Origin: Teredinibacter waterburyi
Lineage (GTDB): Bacteria > Pseudomonadota > Gammaproteobacteria > Pseudomonadales > Cellvibrionaceae
Direction of reading: 5' to 3'
Length of the DNA stretch: 64,000 bases
Assembly: GCF_001922985.1 (NCBI RefSeq)
Contig: NZ_MRUH01000167.1
Coordinates: 1-64,000, forward strand
Positions 53,357 to 63,013 of the stretch are shown here, in pieces (position 1 is the stretch's first letter; every line of letters begins with the position of its first letter). A model generated the notes under the pieces. It had not been told where the DNA came from. It did no database searches and saw only the letters and a program-made list of their open reading frames with translations. The translations under genes were made by a program, and so were the position numbers.

Positions 53357-54535
53357 TTAGGTTGCATTTTTAAACGCGATAACAACCGGTAGTCGCGCGG
53401 CCCTTAAGGCTGGAAAGAATCCGCCTATAAAACCAACGATTAAGGCTAGCTTCAAGCCACTGATAAAGCTGTCCGCGGAGAGTTTAAAATCGAACACCAC
53501 CTGCGTGAAATTACCACTTAGGGTCGAAGTGGTAAGCCCATCAAAAAATAAATACGCGGCCAGTGAACCCAACACACCACCAATTGCCGCCAAGGCCAGT
53601 GACTCCACTAGCGTACCGATAAAGGCAGAAACGCCACTAAAGCCAATCGCCCGCAATGTTGCTATTTCCATAGATCGTTGTGCCACTGAGTTATACATAG
53701 TGTTTAAGGCTCCTGCCAATGCACCCAGGGCCATGGCAATTGCCAATGGCCAACCCAAATAAAAGATAACGTTAGTAATACCTTTAGATTGCTCTGCGTA
53801 GTACGCCACCTCGGTTTTTACATCCAAATTTAACTGCGGCTCGTTTTCGATATAGGCTTGAATCTCACTTACATCGCCAGGTGTTGCCAATTTCGCACGC
53901 AGTAGCTGTGCACTACTGCCGCGATTAAATTGGCTCTGTACGGTTTTTAGATCGCCCCAAAGCTCGCTGCCAAATACCGATCCACCAGCACTAAATACTC
54001 CCACAACGGTCCACTCACTTTGCCCTAATCGAACTTTTTTATTGAGTTCGAAGCCGCTAAATTCAGTTTGTACCGCCTCGCCAACCACCAGCTCGTTTCT
54101 ACCCGGCTCAAACATACGACCTTCTACAATCGAGAAATTTTCGCGGAGTTCAACACCGCTCAGCTCTAAACCGCGCAAGGGTAAATTAACCGGCGTGTTT
54201 GTACTGCGTTTAGTACCATCGACAATCACGTAAAGTTCCGCCGATACCACAGGGCCATTCGCATCGCGACTAATACCAGGTGCGAGTTCCATAATATTTA
54301 ACTGGTCACGCAGTAACACCGAACTCATTTCGCCCTGCGAACCGGCTCGCAGCATTACCGCGATCTTGTCACTCCCAGAAGTGTTTAGGGTTTTTTCGAA
54401 GCCGTTTGATAACGCCAAGAATGCGAGCAATACCGCCACCACAATTCCAACCGCAACTAAGGTGGCAATCGACATCCATATTCTTTGCGGTAAGCTGCGA
54501 ATATTCATTGCAACCACCGCGACTATTTGAGCCAT
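53357..54535 (-). CDS. MacB/FtsX-type ABC transporter permease
   Basis: About 392 residues. Membrane helix at the N terminus (MSIATLVAVGIVVAVLLAFLAL), a large periplasmic domain, and three C-terminal helices, with EIATLRAIGFSG typical of FtsX permeases. It is the last of the four-gene exporter. GTG at 54547 is possible four codons upstream; I prefer the ATG at 54535 with GGGA before it. Such transporters move lipoproteins, peptides or small molecules across the envelope. Confidence 0.88.
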   Translation of the reverse strand: MAQIVAVVAMNIRSLPQRIWMSIATLVAVGIVVAVLLAFLALSNGFEKTLNTSGSDKIAVMLRAGSQGEMSSVLLRDQLNIMELAPGISRDANGPVVSAELYVIVDGTKRSTNTPVNLPLRGLELSGVELRENFSIVEGRMFEPGRNELVVGEAVQTEFSGFELNKKVRLGQSEWTVVGVFSAGGSVFGSELWGDLKTVQSQFNRGSSAQLLRAKLATPGDVSEIQAYIENEPQLNLDVKTEVAYYAEQSKGITNVIFYLGWPLAIAMALGALAGALNTMYNSVAQRSMEIATLRAIGFSGVSAFIGTLVESLALAAIGGVLGSLAAYLFFDGLTTSTLSGNFTQVVFDFKLSADSFISGLKLALIVGFIGGFFPALRAARLPVVIAFKNAT

Positions 54536-54551
54536 TAAAGATCCCACGGGC

Positions 54552-55715
54552 CTATCTCCTATTCAGTGCGTCAATGGTATTTAATTTCATTGCTCGCCAT
54601 GCGGGCAAAATACCGGTAACCAAACCCAACACCAACATTAAACCCAGCGCTTTGAAAGCCACCATATCGGTGAGAACTAAATTCGGCAGCATAGATCGCA
54701 ACTGCGGTGCCTGTGCCGCGCCGTTAACCAGCACATTAGCGACAAACAAACCTAAACAGCCGCCCAATAGTGCCAGCAAAATCGACTCACTCAATACCAT
54801 TTTAAAAATGCGTGGCGCTTGAAAGCCGATGGTTTTTAACACCGCTATTTCGTTGGTTCGCTCGCGTACCGACAGTGCCATGGAGTTGCCCACAATAAAT
54901 AGAATCGTAAAAAATGCGGCACCCACAATTGAGGTAATCATTAAACCTATATTGCCAAACTGTTCGACAAACGCTTTACTAAACTGTTTTTCGGAGGTGG
55001 TTTTGGTTTCCGCTGGGGAATTTGCGAACTGTGCGTCAATGGTTTTAGACACCTCATCATTCAAGGCCGGGTCTGTTGTTTTTATGGTTATCCAACCAAT
55101 CCAGTCACCACCAAACGATTGCGTCTCAATAAAATATTTGTAATGGAGTAAAAAGTAATTGGTATCAAACTGTTCATCGTTACCTGTAAATATACCCATC
55201 ACTTCCATTTCCCAAACGCTGGAACCATCTTTCTGGGTAAAAATACTTGACGAAACCGGCAGTCTATCGCCCACTTTCCAGCCAAGTGTTCTCGCCATTT
55301 GATCGCCTACAACAATACCAATGCGATTATTGAACCAAGCTTCGCGTTGCTCTGGCGCTAGCACAAACTCTTCATACACCTCTAAATAGCTTTCCGCATC
55401 CACGGCAAAACCTACCAACGGTTTTTGCGGATCTTGATAGTAGGCGCCAAACCAATTGGCATGGGTAACTGAAGCAACACCTTCAACCGCACGAACTTTG
55501 TTTACGTAGGCCAGCGGCATAGGCTGAGTAAAATTAATTTTATTGGTGACTATCATGCGCTGTTCTGAAGACAGCTCTACACCGGCATCAAAAGCCGCCT
55601 GTAGTGAGGCAAGTACACCAAACAATAGGAACGCAATAAAGATGGCAAAGCTATTAAGGCTTAACCTTAGTTTATTGCGGGTGAGGTTTTTTCGAATTAA
55701 ATAGAAGTCACTCAT
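54552..55715 (-). CDS. MacB/FtsX-type ABC transporter permease
   Basis: A 387-residue permease with the same layout: N-terminal helix (LNSFAIFIAFLLFGVLASL), periplasmic domain (about 45-270) and three helices ending KALGLMLVLGLVTGILPAWRAMKL; EIAVLKTIGFQAPRI marks the FtsX domain. It overlaps the ATPase stop as ATGA and is followed 4 bp later by the second permease, so the exporter uses two distinct permeases. Confidence 0.88.
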   Translation of the reverse strand: MSDFYLIRKNLTRNKLRLSLNSFAIFIAFLLFGVLASLQAAFDAGVELSSEQRMIVTNKINFTQPMPLAYVNKVRAVEGVASVTHANWFGAYYQDPQKPLVGFAVDAESYLEVYEEFVLAPEQREAWFNNRIGIVVGDQMARTLGWKVGDRLPVSSSIFTQKDGSSVWEMEVMGIFTGNDEQFDTNYFLLHYKYFIETQSFGGDWIGWITIKTTDPALNDEVSKTIDAQFANSPAETKTTSEKQFSKAFVEQFGNIGLMITSIVGAAFFTILFIVGNSMALSVRERTNEIAVLKTIGFQAPRIFKMVLSESILLALLGGCLGLFVANVLVNGAAQAPQLRSMLPNLVLTDMVAFKALGLMLVLGLVTGILPAWRAMKLNTIDALNRR

Positions 55716-56407
55716 GCCACTAGTTCCTTCTCGACAAATTCGCCTTTATCTAGATGCACACAGCGCTTGGCGTATTTCGCGGCGGCCGGATCGTGGGTCA
55801 CCATCACAATAGTTTTACCAAAATCTTTATTCAGTAGCTGTAGTGTTTCTAAAATTTCTGTTGCGGTGGCGCGGTCTAAATCACCGGTCGGCTCGTCACA
55901 CAACAGCAGGTCTGGGTCTGACACAATTGCACGCGCGATTGCCACACGCTGCTGCTGACCGCCAGAAAGTTCATCTGGTTTGTGTTTAGCGCGATCGGCC
56001 AAGCCAACCAACTCCAGTGCTGCGGCAACACTTTTTTTACGCTGCGAACTGCTCATTTTTTTCAGCAGTAATGGCAATTCAACATTTTTGGCGGCGGTTA
56101 GCATCGGCATTAAATTATAAAACTGAAAAATAAAACCAATGTGAGCTGCACGCCAATTGGCGAGCTGGCCCTCGCTGTATTTTTCGATGCCCTTACCAGC
56201 GTATAGAATTTCGCCTTTGGTGGGTTTATCCACACCACCCAACATATTTAGCAAGGTGGTTTTACCAGACCCCGACGGCCCCATAATGGCAACAAAGTCG
56301 CCCTTGTCTATCACCATGTTCAAGCCTTCGAAAATGGCGATGCTCTCTTTCCCTTTACTAAAACTTTTGCTAATGCTTTTCAGGTCAAATAGTCGTTCTG
56401 CGGTCAT
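55712..56407 (-). CDS. ABC transporter ATP-binding protein (MacB/LolD type)
   Basis: A 231-residue ATPase. Walker A is GPSGSGKT (43-50), the Q-loop lies in FIFQFYNLMP, the signature is LSGGQQQRVAIARA, and Walker B is LLLCDEPTGDLD. LolD and MacB-type ATPases have this sequence. It is coupled to the downstream permease by an ATGA overlap. Confidence 0.94.
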   Translation of the reverse strand: MTAERLFDLKSISKSFSKGKESIAIFEGLNMVIDKGDFVAIMGPSGSGKTTLLNMLGGVDKPTKGEILYAGKGIEKYSEGQLANWRAAHIGFIFQFYNLMPMLTAAKNVELPLLLKKMSSSQRKKSVAAALELVGLADRAKHKPDELSGGQQQRVAIARAIVSDPDLLLCDEPTGDLDRATATEILETLQLLNKDFGKTIVMVTHDPAAAKYAKRCVHLDKGEFVEKELVA

Positions 56408-56460
56408 AGCGTTGTTCCTTATTCCTTGTAATGGGTGATGACTCTCAATTGTTTCTCGGG

Positions 56461-57507
56461 TTAGTAGAGCGCAACTTTTACGCCCATGTCCGGCAAAATT
56501 CGCGCGTCTTTGGTATCGATGAAAACGCGCACACGTACAGTGGCTTTAGCGCGATCTGCAGTTGGAATAATGGCGATGACGCTCGCGGGTATGTCCCAAT
56601 TTGGATAGGCGTCGAGATTCGCAACCACTTTTTGTTGTTCACTTACACGGCCGATGTAGGCTTCATTCACATCGACTTCGATTTCGAGCGAATCCATATC
56701 AACAATGGTGCAAATGCCCGGGCTGTTGTAACCCCCAGGCGATACTATTTCACCCGGCTGTGCGTTCTTAAAGGTGACAACACCCCCAAACGGCGCGCGA
56801 ATAATATGGTTATCTAACAGCTCTACCTGCCGTTCCACATTTAAGCTGGTGACCTTAAGTTCGGCCTTGGCACTAGCTAACGCCGCTTTGAGTTTGTCGG
56901 CATCCGCCTGTGCGCGACTGCGCTGTGCTTCGCTGGAATACTGGTCTATACCGAGCTGTTCTAGCCTCTTCAATACGCGTGCCGCTTCGCGCAGATCGGT
57001 TTCGATACTTACCACACGCTGTAGCTGTGATTGGTGCTGAGCCTTTGCTAACTGCCAATTCACTTTAGCGAGGGTTTGATCGAGCGTTGCAAGAACTTGT
57101 CCTTCGCTCACCAGCATTCCCTCTTCCACTTCAATCGTCGTAATCCGACCGGCAATTTCGGCGGCAACGGTAGAGATTCTTCGCGCGGTGATATAACCAG
57201 AGGCATTTAGAACCGGCTGCCCATCCGGCTCAGACGACACGCTCGCGGTGGAATCTATTCTCGGTTTTTCGACGTTATATTTGGTGCCAGAGATCGGCTT
57301 CGTGGCCGTTGCTGCAGGGTCGCTAGGGGCCTGGCTATTAGCACCTCGATTCAGTACTAAAAACCACATCATCAAGGCGACACTTATGGCAGTTAATACG
57401 ACAGTGATTAACACAACAACTATTTGAGAAATGCCCGTCGACTCGGCGCTCGTGCTTTTGTCGATGGTTAATTGCTGCAAAAGATCGGATTTTGTTTTTG
57501 TGGTCAC
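56461..57507 (-). CDS. Periplasmic adaptor (HlyD/RND membrane-fusion type)
   Basis: A 348-residue protein with an N-terminal membrane anchor (about 27-49), a biotinyl-lipoyl-like domain (AGRITTIEVEEGMLVSEGQVLATLD) and a coiled coil between its halves (LAKAQHQSQLQRVVSIETDLREAARVLKRL), then IRAPFGGVVTF. GTG start after AGAGGA. First gene of the tripartite-type exporter; no outer-membrane TolC partner is in the window. The adaptor implies export across the outer membrane or into the periplasm. Confidence 0.9.
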   Translation of the reverse strand: MTTKTKSDLLQQLTIDKSTSAESTGISQIVVVLITVVLTAISVALMMWFLVLNRGANSQAPSDPAATATKPISGTKYNVEKPRIDSTASVSSEPDGQPVLNASGYITARRISTVAAEIAGRITTIEVEEGMLVSEGQVLATLDQTLAKVNWQLAKAQHQSQLQRVVSIETDLREAARVLKRLEQLGIDQYSSEAQRSRAQADADKLKAALASAKAELKVTSLNVERQVELLDNHIIRAPFGGVVTFKNAQPGEIVSPGGYNSPGICTIVDMDSLEIEVDVNEAYIGRVSEQQKVVANLDAYPNWDIPASVIAIIPTADRAKATVRVRVFIDTKDARILPDMGVKVALY

Positions 57508-57769
57508 TCGAAGTCCTCTCTAGCTGGGAAGGTGTTTCCATTCTATTACTTTCAACCCTAGGCCGATGCTCTTAATCAACAGGTTTAGTGTGTAGGTTTT
57601 TGATCTAGGGCAACAGGGTGTATTGTCATCGGTTTGAATGACATTTGTCAGTAACGCGTACTGGTTATACTCGCTAAAAATGGAGTTACGCTAGGCTTCA
57701 GAAGTGGTCTATGCTTATTGTGCCACCCGCGCCAAATACGTCTAAAACAACCATGGAAAGCAACTAGCA

Positions 57770-58147
57770 ATGACCAGTGACAACAGCGAAATCTCAGTAT
57801 TGATCGTTGAAGATAACCCGGACAATCAGCAGCTCGCCACGTGGATACTTGAAGACGAAGGTTTCCGTGTTACCTGCGCCGATACGGCTGAGTCGGGTTT
57901 GGAATTGCTGGAACGAGAGGCGTTCAATATCGTGTTGATGGATATTTCGCTACCCGGTATGGACGGCAAAGAGGCGACCCGCGTTATCCGTAGTAATCCT
58001 CGTTTCGCAAACCTTCCAATACTCGCACTCACAGCTCATGCCGTGCAGGGTGAGCGCGAGTCTATAGAAGCCTGCGGCGTATCCGGGCTAGTGACCAAAC
58101 CTGTTGATGAAGATGAATTACTCACGCGAATCCGCGAGCTTCTCTAA
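57770..58147 (+). CDS. Stand-alone response regulator receiver protein
   Basis: A 125-residue CheY-like protein. The acidic pocket is Glu14-Asp15 (VEDN), the phosphorylation site Asp58 (LMDIS), followed by the Thr of LALTAHA and the Lys of TKPV. No output domain. The style VLIVEDNPDNQQLATWIL is common in receivers of hybrid kinases. Its 3' end overlaps the convergent phosphopantetheinyl transferase gene by 30 bp. Confidence 0.92.
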   Translation: MTSDNSEISVLIVEDNPDNQQLATWILEDEGFRVTCADTAESGLELLEREAFNIVLMDISLPGMDGKEATRVIRSNPRFANLPILALTAHAVQGERESIEACGVSGLVTKPVDEDELLTRIRELL

Positions 58148-58942
58148 TACTAAAGGCCTTACCTGACCGGGGCTGAGCCAATGATACGCCTTCAGTTCAA
58201 ACGGCGTTGCGCGCGTATTTGGCAAGGTAATACTGATGATTTCGGTTGCCGACCCCTTAGCAATAACCGTTGGATCTTCCGCCGTTAACGCTACTCTGTC
58301 GCGCGACGTTCCATTCAACACTGCCGTGAAAGATTGAAAAATTTGCTGCGGCGCCTGCTCAACGCCAATCTTCCACGGTTGCTGCGACCGATCTAACTCT
58401 AACTCCAAACTCTTGCTTACCCGCATAATACTGCTATCGCAGTACTTCACTTGGCTTTCCACTAGGGTCCAGAGCAGAGTAAACACCCGTGCTTTTTCGC
58501 TATCACCGATCACTGCATTCACCTGCGCTGCCGTTACCTCGCCGAAATAGGCATTCGGATCGGCCCAAGGCGGCGTTAAGCTGGTGCGACGGCGATTGAT
58601 CTCCTCAATATCCATACCGACATTTACCGGCGCGAACACCACACCAAGGGCACTGTTACAGTGAGAAATACTAAAATGTAGCTCGGGCAAGTCGGGGCAA
58701 TAGGGCTTGCCATTATCGCTGTAAGCTAGGCTCACTTGACGGGGCGCAATACCGAGGCGTCGACCAAGTTCGGTCTTTACCATCCAGCGCGTGTATAAAA
58801 ACTTAACGGCAACCGAGTCCCGGCATCGCTTTAAACGTGCCAGCTCTTGAGTATCGAGAATGCCTTCGGCCAAGACTAAGTCAGGCGCTTCCGGTAACAG
58901 CGATATGGGGCAAAACAACAGGCTTACGATGGTGCTGGGCAT
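58118..58942 (-). CDS. 4'-phosphopantetheinyl transferase (Sfp type)
   Basis: A 274-residue enzyme that moves phosphopantetheine from CoA to a Ser of carrier proteins. Motifs: KPYCPDLPELHFSISH (78-94), GMDIEEI with Asp111 and Glu113 as Mg ligands, and WTLVESQVKY (158-167) with Glu162 and Lys166, where the usual WxxKE has Val for the first Lys. It would activate the NRPS carrier at 1-3202, as no other carrier-loading enzyme is in the window. The 3' end overlaps the convergent receiver gene. Confidence 0.88.
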   Translation of the reverse strand: MPSTIVSLLFCPISLLPEAPDLVLAEGILDTQELARLKRCRDSVAVKFLYTRWMVKTELGRRLGIAPRQVSLAYSDNGKPYCPDLPELHFSISHCNSALGVVFAPVNVGMDIEEINRRRTSLTPPWADPNAYFGEVTAAQVNAVIGDSEKARVFTLLWTLVESQVKYCDSSIMRVSKSLELELDRSQQPWKIGVEQAPQQIFQSFTAVLNGTSRDRVALTAEDPTVIAKGSATEIISITLPNTRATPFELKAYHWLSPGQVRPLVLEKLADSRE

Positions 58943-58971
58943 GGGCAGACAACTAAATACATGAGTCTCTA

Positions 58972-60783
58972 TTATGCACGCGGATGGCTGTTATCGGCTA
59001 CCACGCAACAATTACGGCCATTATCCTTGGCCTGATAGAGCGCTCGATCGGCGCGCGCAAAGGCCGATTCAACCGTGTCTTCCGGCACAAACGCGGCAAT
59101 GCCAAAGGAAATCGTAATCTGTACGGGGTTTTCGTGAAACCTGAATGACGCCTCAGCAATGGCCTTGCGGATTTTTTCCAACACGATCAATGCTTGCTGG
59201 GCATCGGTTTCCGGCATCAAAATCACGAACTCTTCACCGCCGTAACGCGCTACAAAGTCGACCGTACGCAGGCGTGTAGAAATCAGCTTGGCAATAAGCT
59301 TCAAAACCTTATCGCCGGCTTGATGACCGTAGTTGTCGTTTATCTTTTTAAAGTGATCAATATCGCACACCGCCAGTGCAAGCGGCCGGCTATAGCGCTG
59401 AAAGCGACTCAATTCTTGGAAAGCGCGCTCGTTGTAGGCTTCGCGATTGGCGAGCGTGGTTAGGGTATCGTGGGTTGCTCTGTGGCGCTCTGCTTCTAAC
59501 AGCGCTTTGGTTTTTGTAGATTCTTGTTCAATGCTTTTAATCCGCCCCACTAACCCTTTCAGCTGTATCGCTAAAGACTGCTCGGCATGCTTTTGTTGGG
59601 CCTGCTGAAAATCGAGTAGCGCATCCTGAATCACACTAAGGTGATTGGTAACGGCCTGCTTGAGGTTATCCAAAGAGTTCGACTTGGCCATCGAAGATTG
59701 GATGCTCTTAACATGATCAGTTACGGCATTGGTAAAGTCACTCGCCGCTGTCTGTTGGTCGCTCTCGCGCTCTAATGCGATACCCAAAACTTCACCAATG
59801 GCATGAAGCTCTTCGTTCACCTGCTGGAGATAGTTACTAAATTCTCGATCGACCTCAAGGTAACGCTGCATCAGGATATCTCGAATATCCTCCAAGGTTA
59901 CCGCCAAAACATACCAATCCATGCCGCGCTCGATACGCAGGCGAACAATATCGACCTTGTGCTTTACCACCTCATTCGGCTCTATTTTTTCGATCAGATT
60001 GCGTAGCGTTAATTCAATCCGTGCAGCAACCTGCTGGTAGCTATCTTCGTCGAGCAAGCTACCGTGTTCGACGCCTTCAGCAAGCTGGCGCAAGCGAGTA
60101 CTACTGAGGTTTACAAGCCCCTCGTCTGTGCCTTCGTCGAGCAGCTCGCCAGTTAGCGCTTGGCCACCCTTTGCACTGACAACGCCCGCTTTTGAATCCG
60201 ATACAGCGCTCTGGCCTGAATGTAGTGAGGGGTTCGCCCCCGAGCTGGACTTGCTCAGCAGTTGATCGCCACCGCGTAGGCGTTGCCACAAGGATTGTGG
60301 TGGTGCCGTTGCCGCGCGAAGCGCGCTGCGCTGCAATTGCACCAACTCTTCAATTAACTCTGGGTAAACACGATAGCCGGTTAGTTTCTTATTTATATCT
60401 TTGCTGAACTGGCGGAGCGACTTCTCCACTCGGCCCGGCATGCGCAACACCAAAAACTGGTCGATAGCGCTGCGCAACTTAGCGGCAGCCGCAGCCGATT
60501 CGGCCGAACGGTTGCGCTCAAACTCGACCACAGCCTTTTGTACCAACTCCATTTGCGAAACAACCTCGGCGCCACTGGCACCGCGCATCTTATCTTTGAG
60601 CACTGTCAGCGCGGCATCGAGATGGCTATCGAGACCGGCCGCGGCGGCACTTACGTGAATCAAGGTTTTGCGCATCAAATCGAGCTGAAAAGCATGCTGC
60701 TTTTCCAAGCGTTCTTGCTGATCTAACGCGTTCAGGTACTTCTCTTTGTAACCAGCTGTGATATTGCCCGAGGTTTCAGCCAT
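58972..60783 (-). CDS. Diguanylate cyclase (GGDEF protein)
   Basis: A 603-residue protein with a long N-terminal helical sensor region (about 1-430) of unknown fold and a C-terminal GGDEF domain with GGEEF at 515-519. The inhibitory RxxD site is intact at Arg506-Asp509 (RTVD). No membrane segment is visible, so it is probably cytoplasmic. It should make c-di-GMP, which in this class of bacteria raises exopolysaccharide production; connection to the 1-18 kb locus is inference. It starts 30 bp before the phosphopantetheinyl transferase on the same strand. Confidence 0.92.
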   Translation of the reverse strand: MAETSGNITAGYKEKYLNALDQQERLEKQHAFQLDLMRKTLIHVSAAAAGLDSHLDAALTVLKDKMRGASGAEVVSQMELVQKAVVEFERNRSAESAAAAAKLRSAIDQFLVLRMPGRVEKSLRQFSKDINKKLTGYRVYPELIEELVQLQRSALRAATAPPQSLWQRLRGGDQLLSKSSSGANPSLHSGQSAVSDSKAGVVSAKGGQALTGELLDEGTDEGLVNLSSTRLRQLAEGVEHGSLLDEDSYQQVAARIELTLRNLIEKIEPNEVVKHKVDIVRLRIERGMDWYVLAVTLEDIRDILMQRYLEVDREFSNYLQQVNEELHAIGEVLGIALERESDQQTAASDFTNAVTDHVKSIQSSMAKSNSLDNLKQAVTNHLSVIQDALLDFQQAQQKHAEQSLAIQLKGLVGRIKSIEQESTKTKALLEAERHRATHDTLTTLANREAYNERAFQELSRFQRYSRPLALAVCDIDHFKKINDNYGHQAGDKVLKLIAKLISTRLRTVDFVARYGGEEFVILMPETDAQQALIVLEKIRKAIAEASFRFHENPVQITISFGIAAFVPEDTVESAFARADRALYQAKDNGRNCCVVADNSHPRA

Positions 60784-60858
60784 ACCAGCCCTCTGTAAGT
60801 ATTCTAATTAGCCTAATCTTACACTTTAGTTCATTTACTCAGCTGGCGCTGTTAAGAC

Positions 60859-60890
60859 AAAAAAAAGGCCGCATCTAAATGCGGCCTTTT
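60859..60890 (-). terminator. Rho-independent terminator of dsbA
   Basis: Stem AAAGGCCGCAT against ATGCGGCCTTT with loop CTAA, and on the minus strand a run of eight T residues. It lies 6 bp after the dsbA-like stop. Confidence 0.9.
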
Positions 60891-60895
60891 CGAGA

Positions 60896-61855
60896 TTATT
60901 TACCCTGTTCTTTTTTGATCTTGTCGATCAAGTAATTGGTAACCTCAAACATCTGCTGGTGGCCGCCAGTCATACCGGAGGTCACTCGGTAGCGCCCGTC
61001 GACTACTAGCTCTGGCGTGCCGGCAATTTTAAAGCTGCGAGCGCGGGCATCCGCTTGTTGAATTTGGCTGTTAACGCCGAACGACTTAAAAGTTTTATCA
61101 AAATCTTCGCGCTCAACCCCAAGATTCACCACAAACATAGCCGCAATTTCCTTTTCGTTGAGCAAACGCTGGTGGCCAACATGAATAGAGGTAAACACCA
61201 ATTCGTGTGCTTTATCCAATACTCCTAATGCTTTAGCTGTGTAATAAATACGCGCATAGTTCTCCCAGCTTTTATTGAATACCGCTGGGTTCTGCACAAA
61301 TTCAACACCGGCTGGCATATTCGCCTTCCAAGCTTTAACCACAGGCTCGAAATGGAAACAGTGGATACAGCCGTAAGAGAAAACCTCAGTCACTTCAATT
61401 TTGCCAGGGGTAATAGTTTTCACCGGGGTTTCGAGCTCGATGTAGTCCTTACCGGCGACAAAGGTTTTTTGTGTAGTCACGGCGCTCTTGGCTTTAGCAA
61501 CGGCCGATTCGGCTTTGCTAACAACACTAGTGGCCATATCCTGAGCGGCGTTTGTGGCATCAGCTTTAGCTTCTACTGCTGCGTCTTTCATAGAGTCCAT
61601 CGAGGCGCTCGCCTTGTTGGCCATATCAGACGCTGTTTCGGTAGCAGTTTCTACCGCGTCAGTTGCCGCATCAGATGCAGCTTCAGCGGTTTCTTTCGCA
61701 ACGGCTTTAGCCTTTTCGGAAACAGTGGCAACCGCTTGTTGGGTTTCTTGTTTTAGCTCTGCCATGGCAGTGCTGCTTTCTTGATCGGAACCTTTATCGG
61801 AACAACCAGCTAGCACCAGCGCCAATGCTAGTGTTGCGGTAGCTAGAATTCGCAT
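60896..61855 (-). CDS. dsbA: DsbA-family thiol oxidoreductase lipoprotein with Ala-rich spacer
   Basis: A 319-residue protein. Lipobox LVLAGC with Cys18 makes it membrane-anchored. Residues about 29-127 form a long Ala/Glu/Lys/Asp helical region of 11-residue-like repeats (KAKAVAKETAEAA, DAVETATETA), resembling LEA-type amphipathic helix. The thioredoxin-fold domain then follows with active site Cys163-Ile-His-Cys166 (YGCIHCFHFEP) and cis-Pro loop AGTPELVVDG. DsbA forms disulfides in periplasmic proteins. The spacer between anchor and enzyme is unusual; soluble DsbA has none. It lies near cytochrome c4 and engB, as in pseudomonads. Confidence 0.9.
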   Translation of the reverse strand: MRILATATLALALVLAGCSDKGSDQESSTAMAELKQETQQAVATVSEKAKAVAKETAEAASDAATDAVETATETASDMANKASASMDSMKDAAVEAKADATNAAQDMATSVVSKAESAVAKAKSAVTTQKTFVAGKDYIELETPVKTITPGKIEVTEVFSYGCIHCFHFEPVVKAWKANMPAGVEFVQNPAVFNKSWENYARIYYTAKALGVLDKAHELVFTSIHVGHQRLLNEKEIAAMFVVNLGVEREDFDKTFKSFGVNSQIQQADARARSFKIAGTPELVVDGRYRVTSGMTGGHQQMFEVTNYLIDKIKKEQGK

Positions 61856-62068
61856 GTTTAACTCCTGAAACCCTGTTGGGTTTTCGTAGATTTTATTATG
61901 GTTAGGACGAAACGGGAGCCATTATAACGCAGCCCAGATGATACGCCAGCGAACGGCTTGGTATTCGACGCGGAAGGCGTGCGGAGGTTCAACTATTTGT
62001 CGACTTACTATCGGTTGAGGGGCTTGGCTTATTGGGAGACGACTTTAGTGGATGACGAAGAAAGACAC

Positions 62069-62094
62069 AAAAAAGGCAGCCGAAGCTGCCTTTT
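62069..62094 (-). terminator. Rho-independent terminator of the cytochrome c4 gene
   Basis: Stem AAAAGGCAGC against GCTGCCTTTT with loop CGAA and T-rich flank on the minus strand, 65 bp after the cytochrome stop. Confidence 0.8.
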
Positions 62095-62158
62095 GTTTGA
62101 TACCACTGAGGCCTACTGACTAAAACGTCTGGCCAGTGGCTCTAAGTGAATCGCGATC

Positions 62159-62815
62159 TTAGTTCAAACCAGAGATAAAGTTGGCTACCGCGTCTATTTC
62201 GGCATCACTCATATGCTGAGCAACGCCACGCATTGGCATGGCCTCACCATCGCTGGTGCGGTTGCCGGCACGGAAGTCTTTTAGCTGCTTAACAATGTAG
62301 TCTGCATGTTGCCCGCCCAAACGTGGGTAGCCAGCTGGGGCGTTGCCCAGGCCGCGCGGAGAGTGACAACCGCTGCAAGCTGGCACGCCAGATTCAGCGT
62401 TACCGGCGCGATATACCTTAGCACCCAACGCCAAGCCATCCACTTTTAAGCCGCTGTTAAGCTGTACAGTCTGCTTATTGGAGCCGCTTAACTGCATGGT
62501 TTTGCCCGCATAGTAGGTCGCGATATCGGCCAGATCTTCATCGTCTAACGCATCTAACTGACCCGTCATTTCTGGAACGCTACGTGCGCCAGACTTGATA
62601 GCCTTCAATTGCTGAAGAAGGTACTTTTCGCCCAAACCGGCAAGCTTAGGGAAGTTGGCCATTGCACTGTTGCCATCAGCCCCGTGACACGCAGCACAAG
62701 CTGCAGTGTAAGTTTCGCCATGGGCCGCATCACCAGCATTAGACAGGCCGCTGAAAGTGCCAGCCGCAGCAAACAGGCTTAGTGAAATCAAAGTGTTACG
62801 AATTCGGTTAGTCAT
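62159..62815 (-). CDS. Dihaem cytochrome c4
   Basis: About 218 residues; signal peptide ends GLSNAG. Two c-type haem motifs, CAACH and CSGCH, in two homologous halves with PRLGGQHADYI and the distal Met in AMPMRG. Size is that of cytochrome c4, an electron carrier to oxidases. I use the second ATG at 62815, seven bases after GGAA; the first ATG at 62821 is too near. Followed by a terminator and then dsbA. Confidence 0.92.
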   Translation of the reverse strand: MTNRIRNTLISLSLFAAAGTFSGLSNAGDAAHGETYTAACAACHGADGNSAMANFPKLAGLGEKYLLQQLKAIKSGARSVPEMTGQLDALDDEDLADIATYYAGKTMQLSGSNKQTVQLNSGLKVDGLALGAKVYRAGNAESGVPACSGCHSPRGLGNAPAGYPRLGGQHADYIVKQLKDFRAGNRTSDGEAMPMRGVAQHMSDAEIDAVANFISGLN

Positions 62816-63013
62816 TGGCATTTCCGTTATTAACTTCGTGTTCTGAAAAAGATGAGGCTAGTGCTTTCACGCAGAGGCGTTGCTACTGCTTAAATTCCTG
62901 TAGAATGGCCCACAAATCGCATTTTGGCCGTCGCAATTAGCCCTTCTGAAAAGTAGGCGCATTATATACACACTGCGCCGCCATCACATCATTATAAGAG
63001 TAGATACAGCCTT

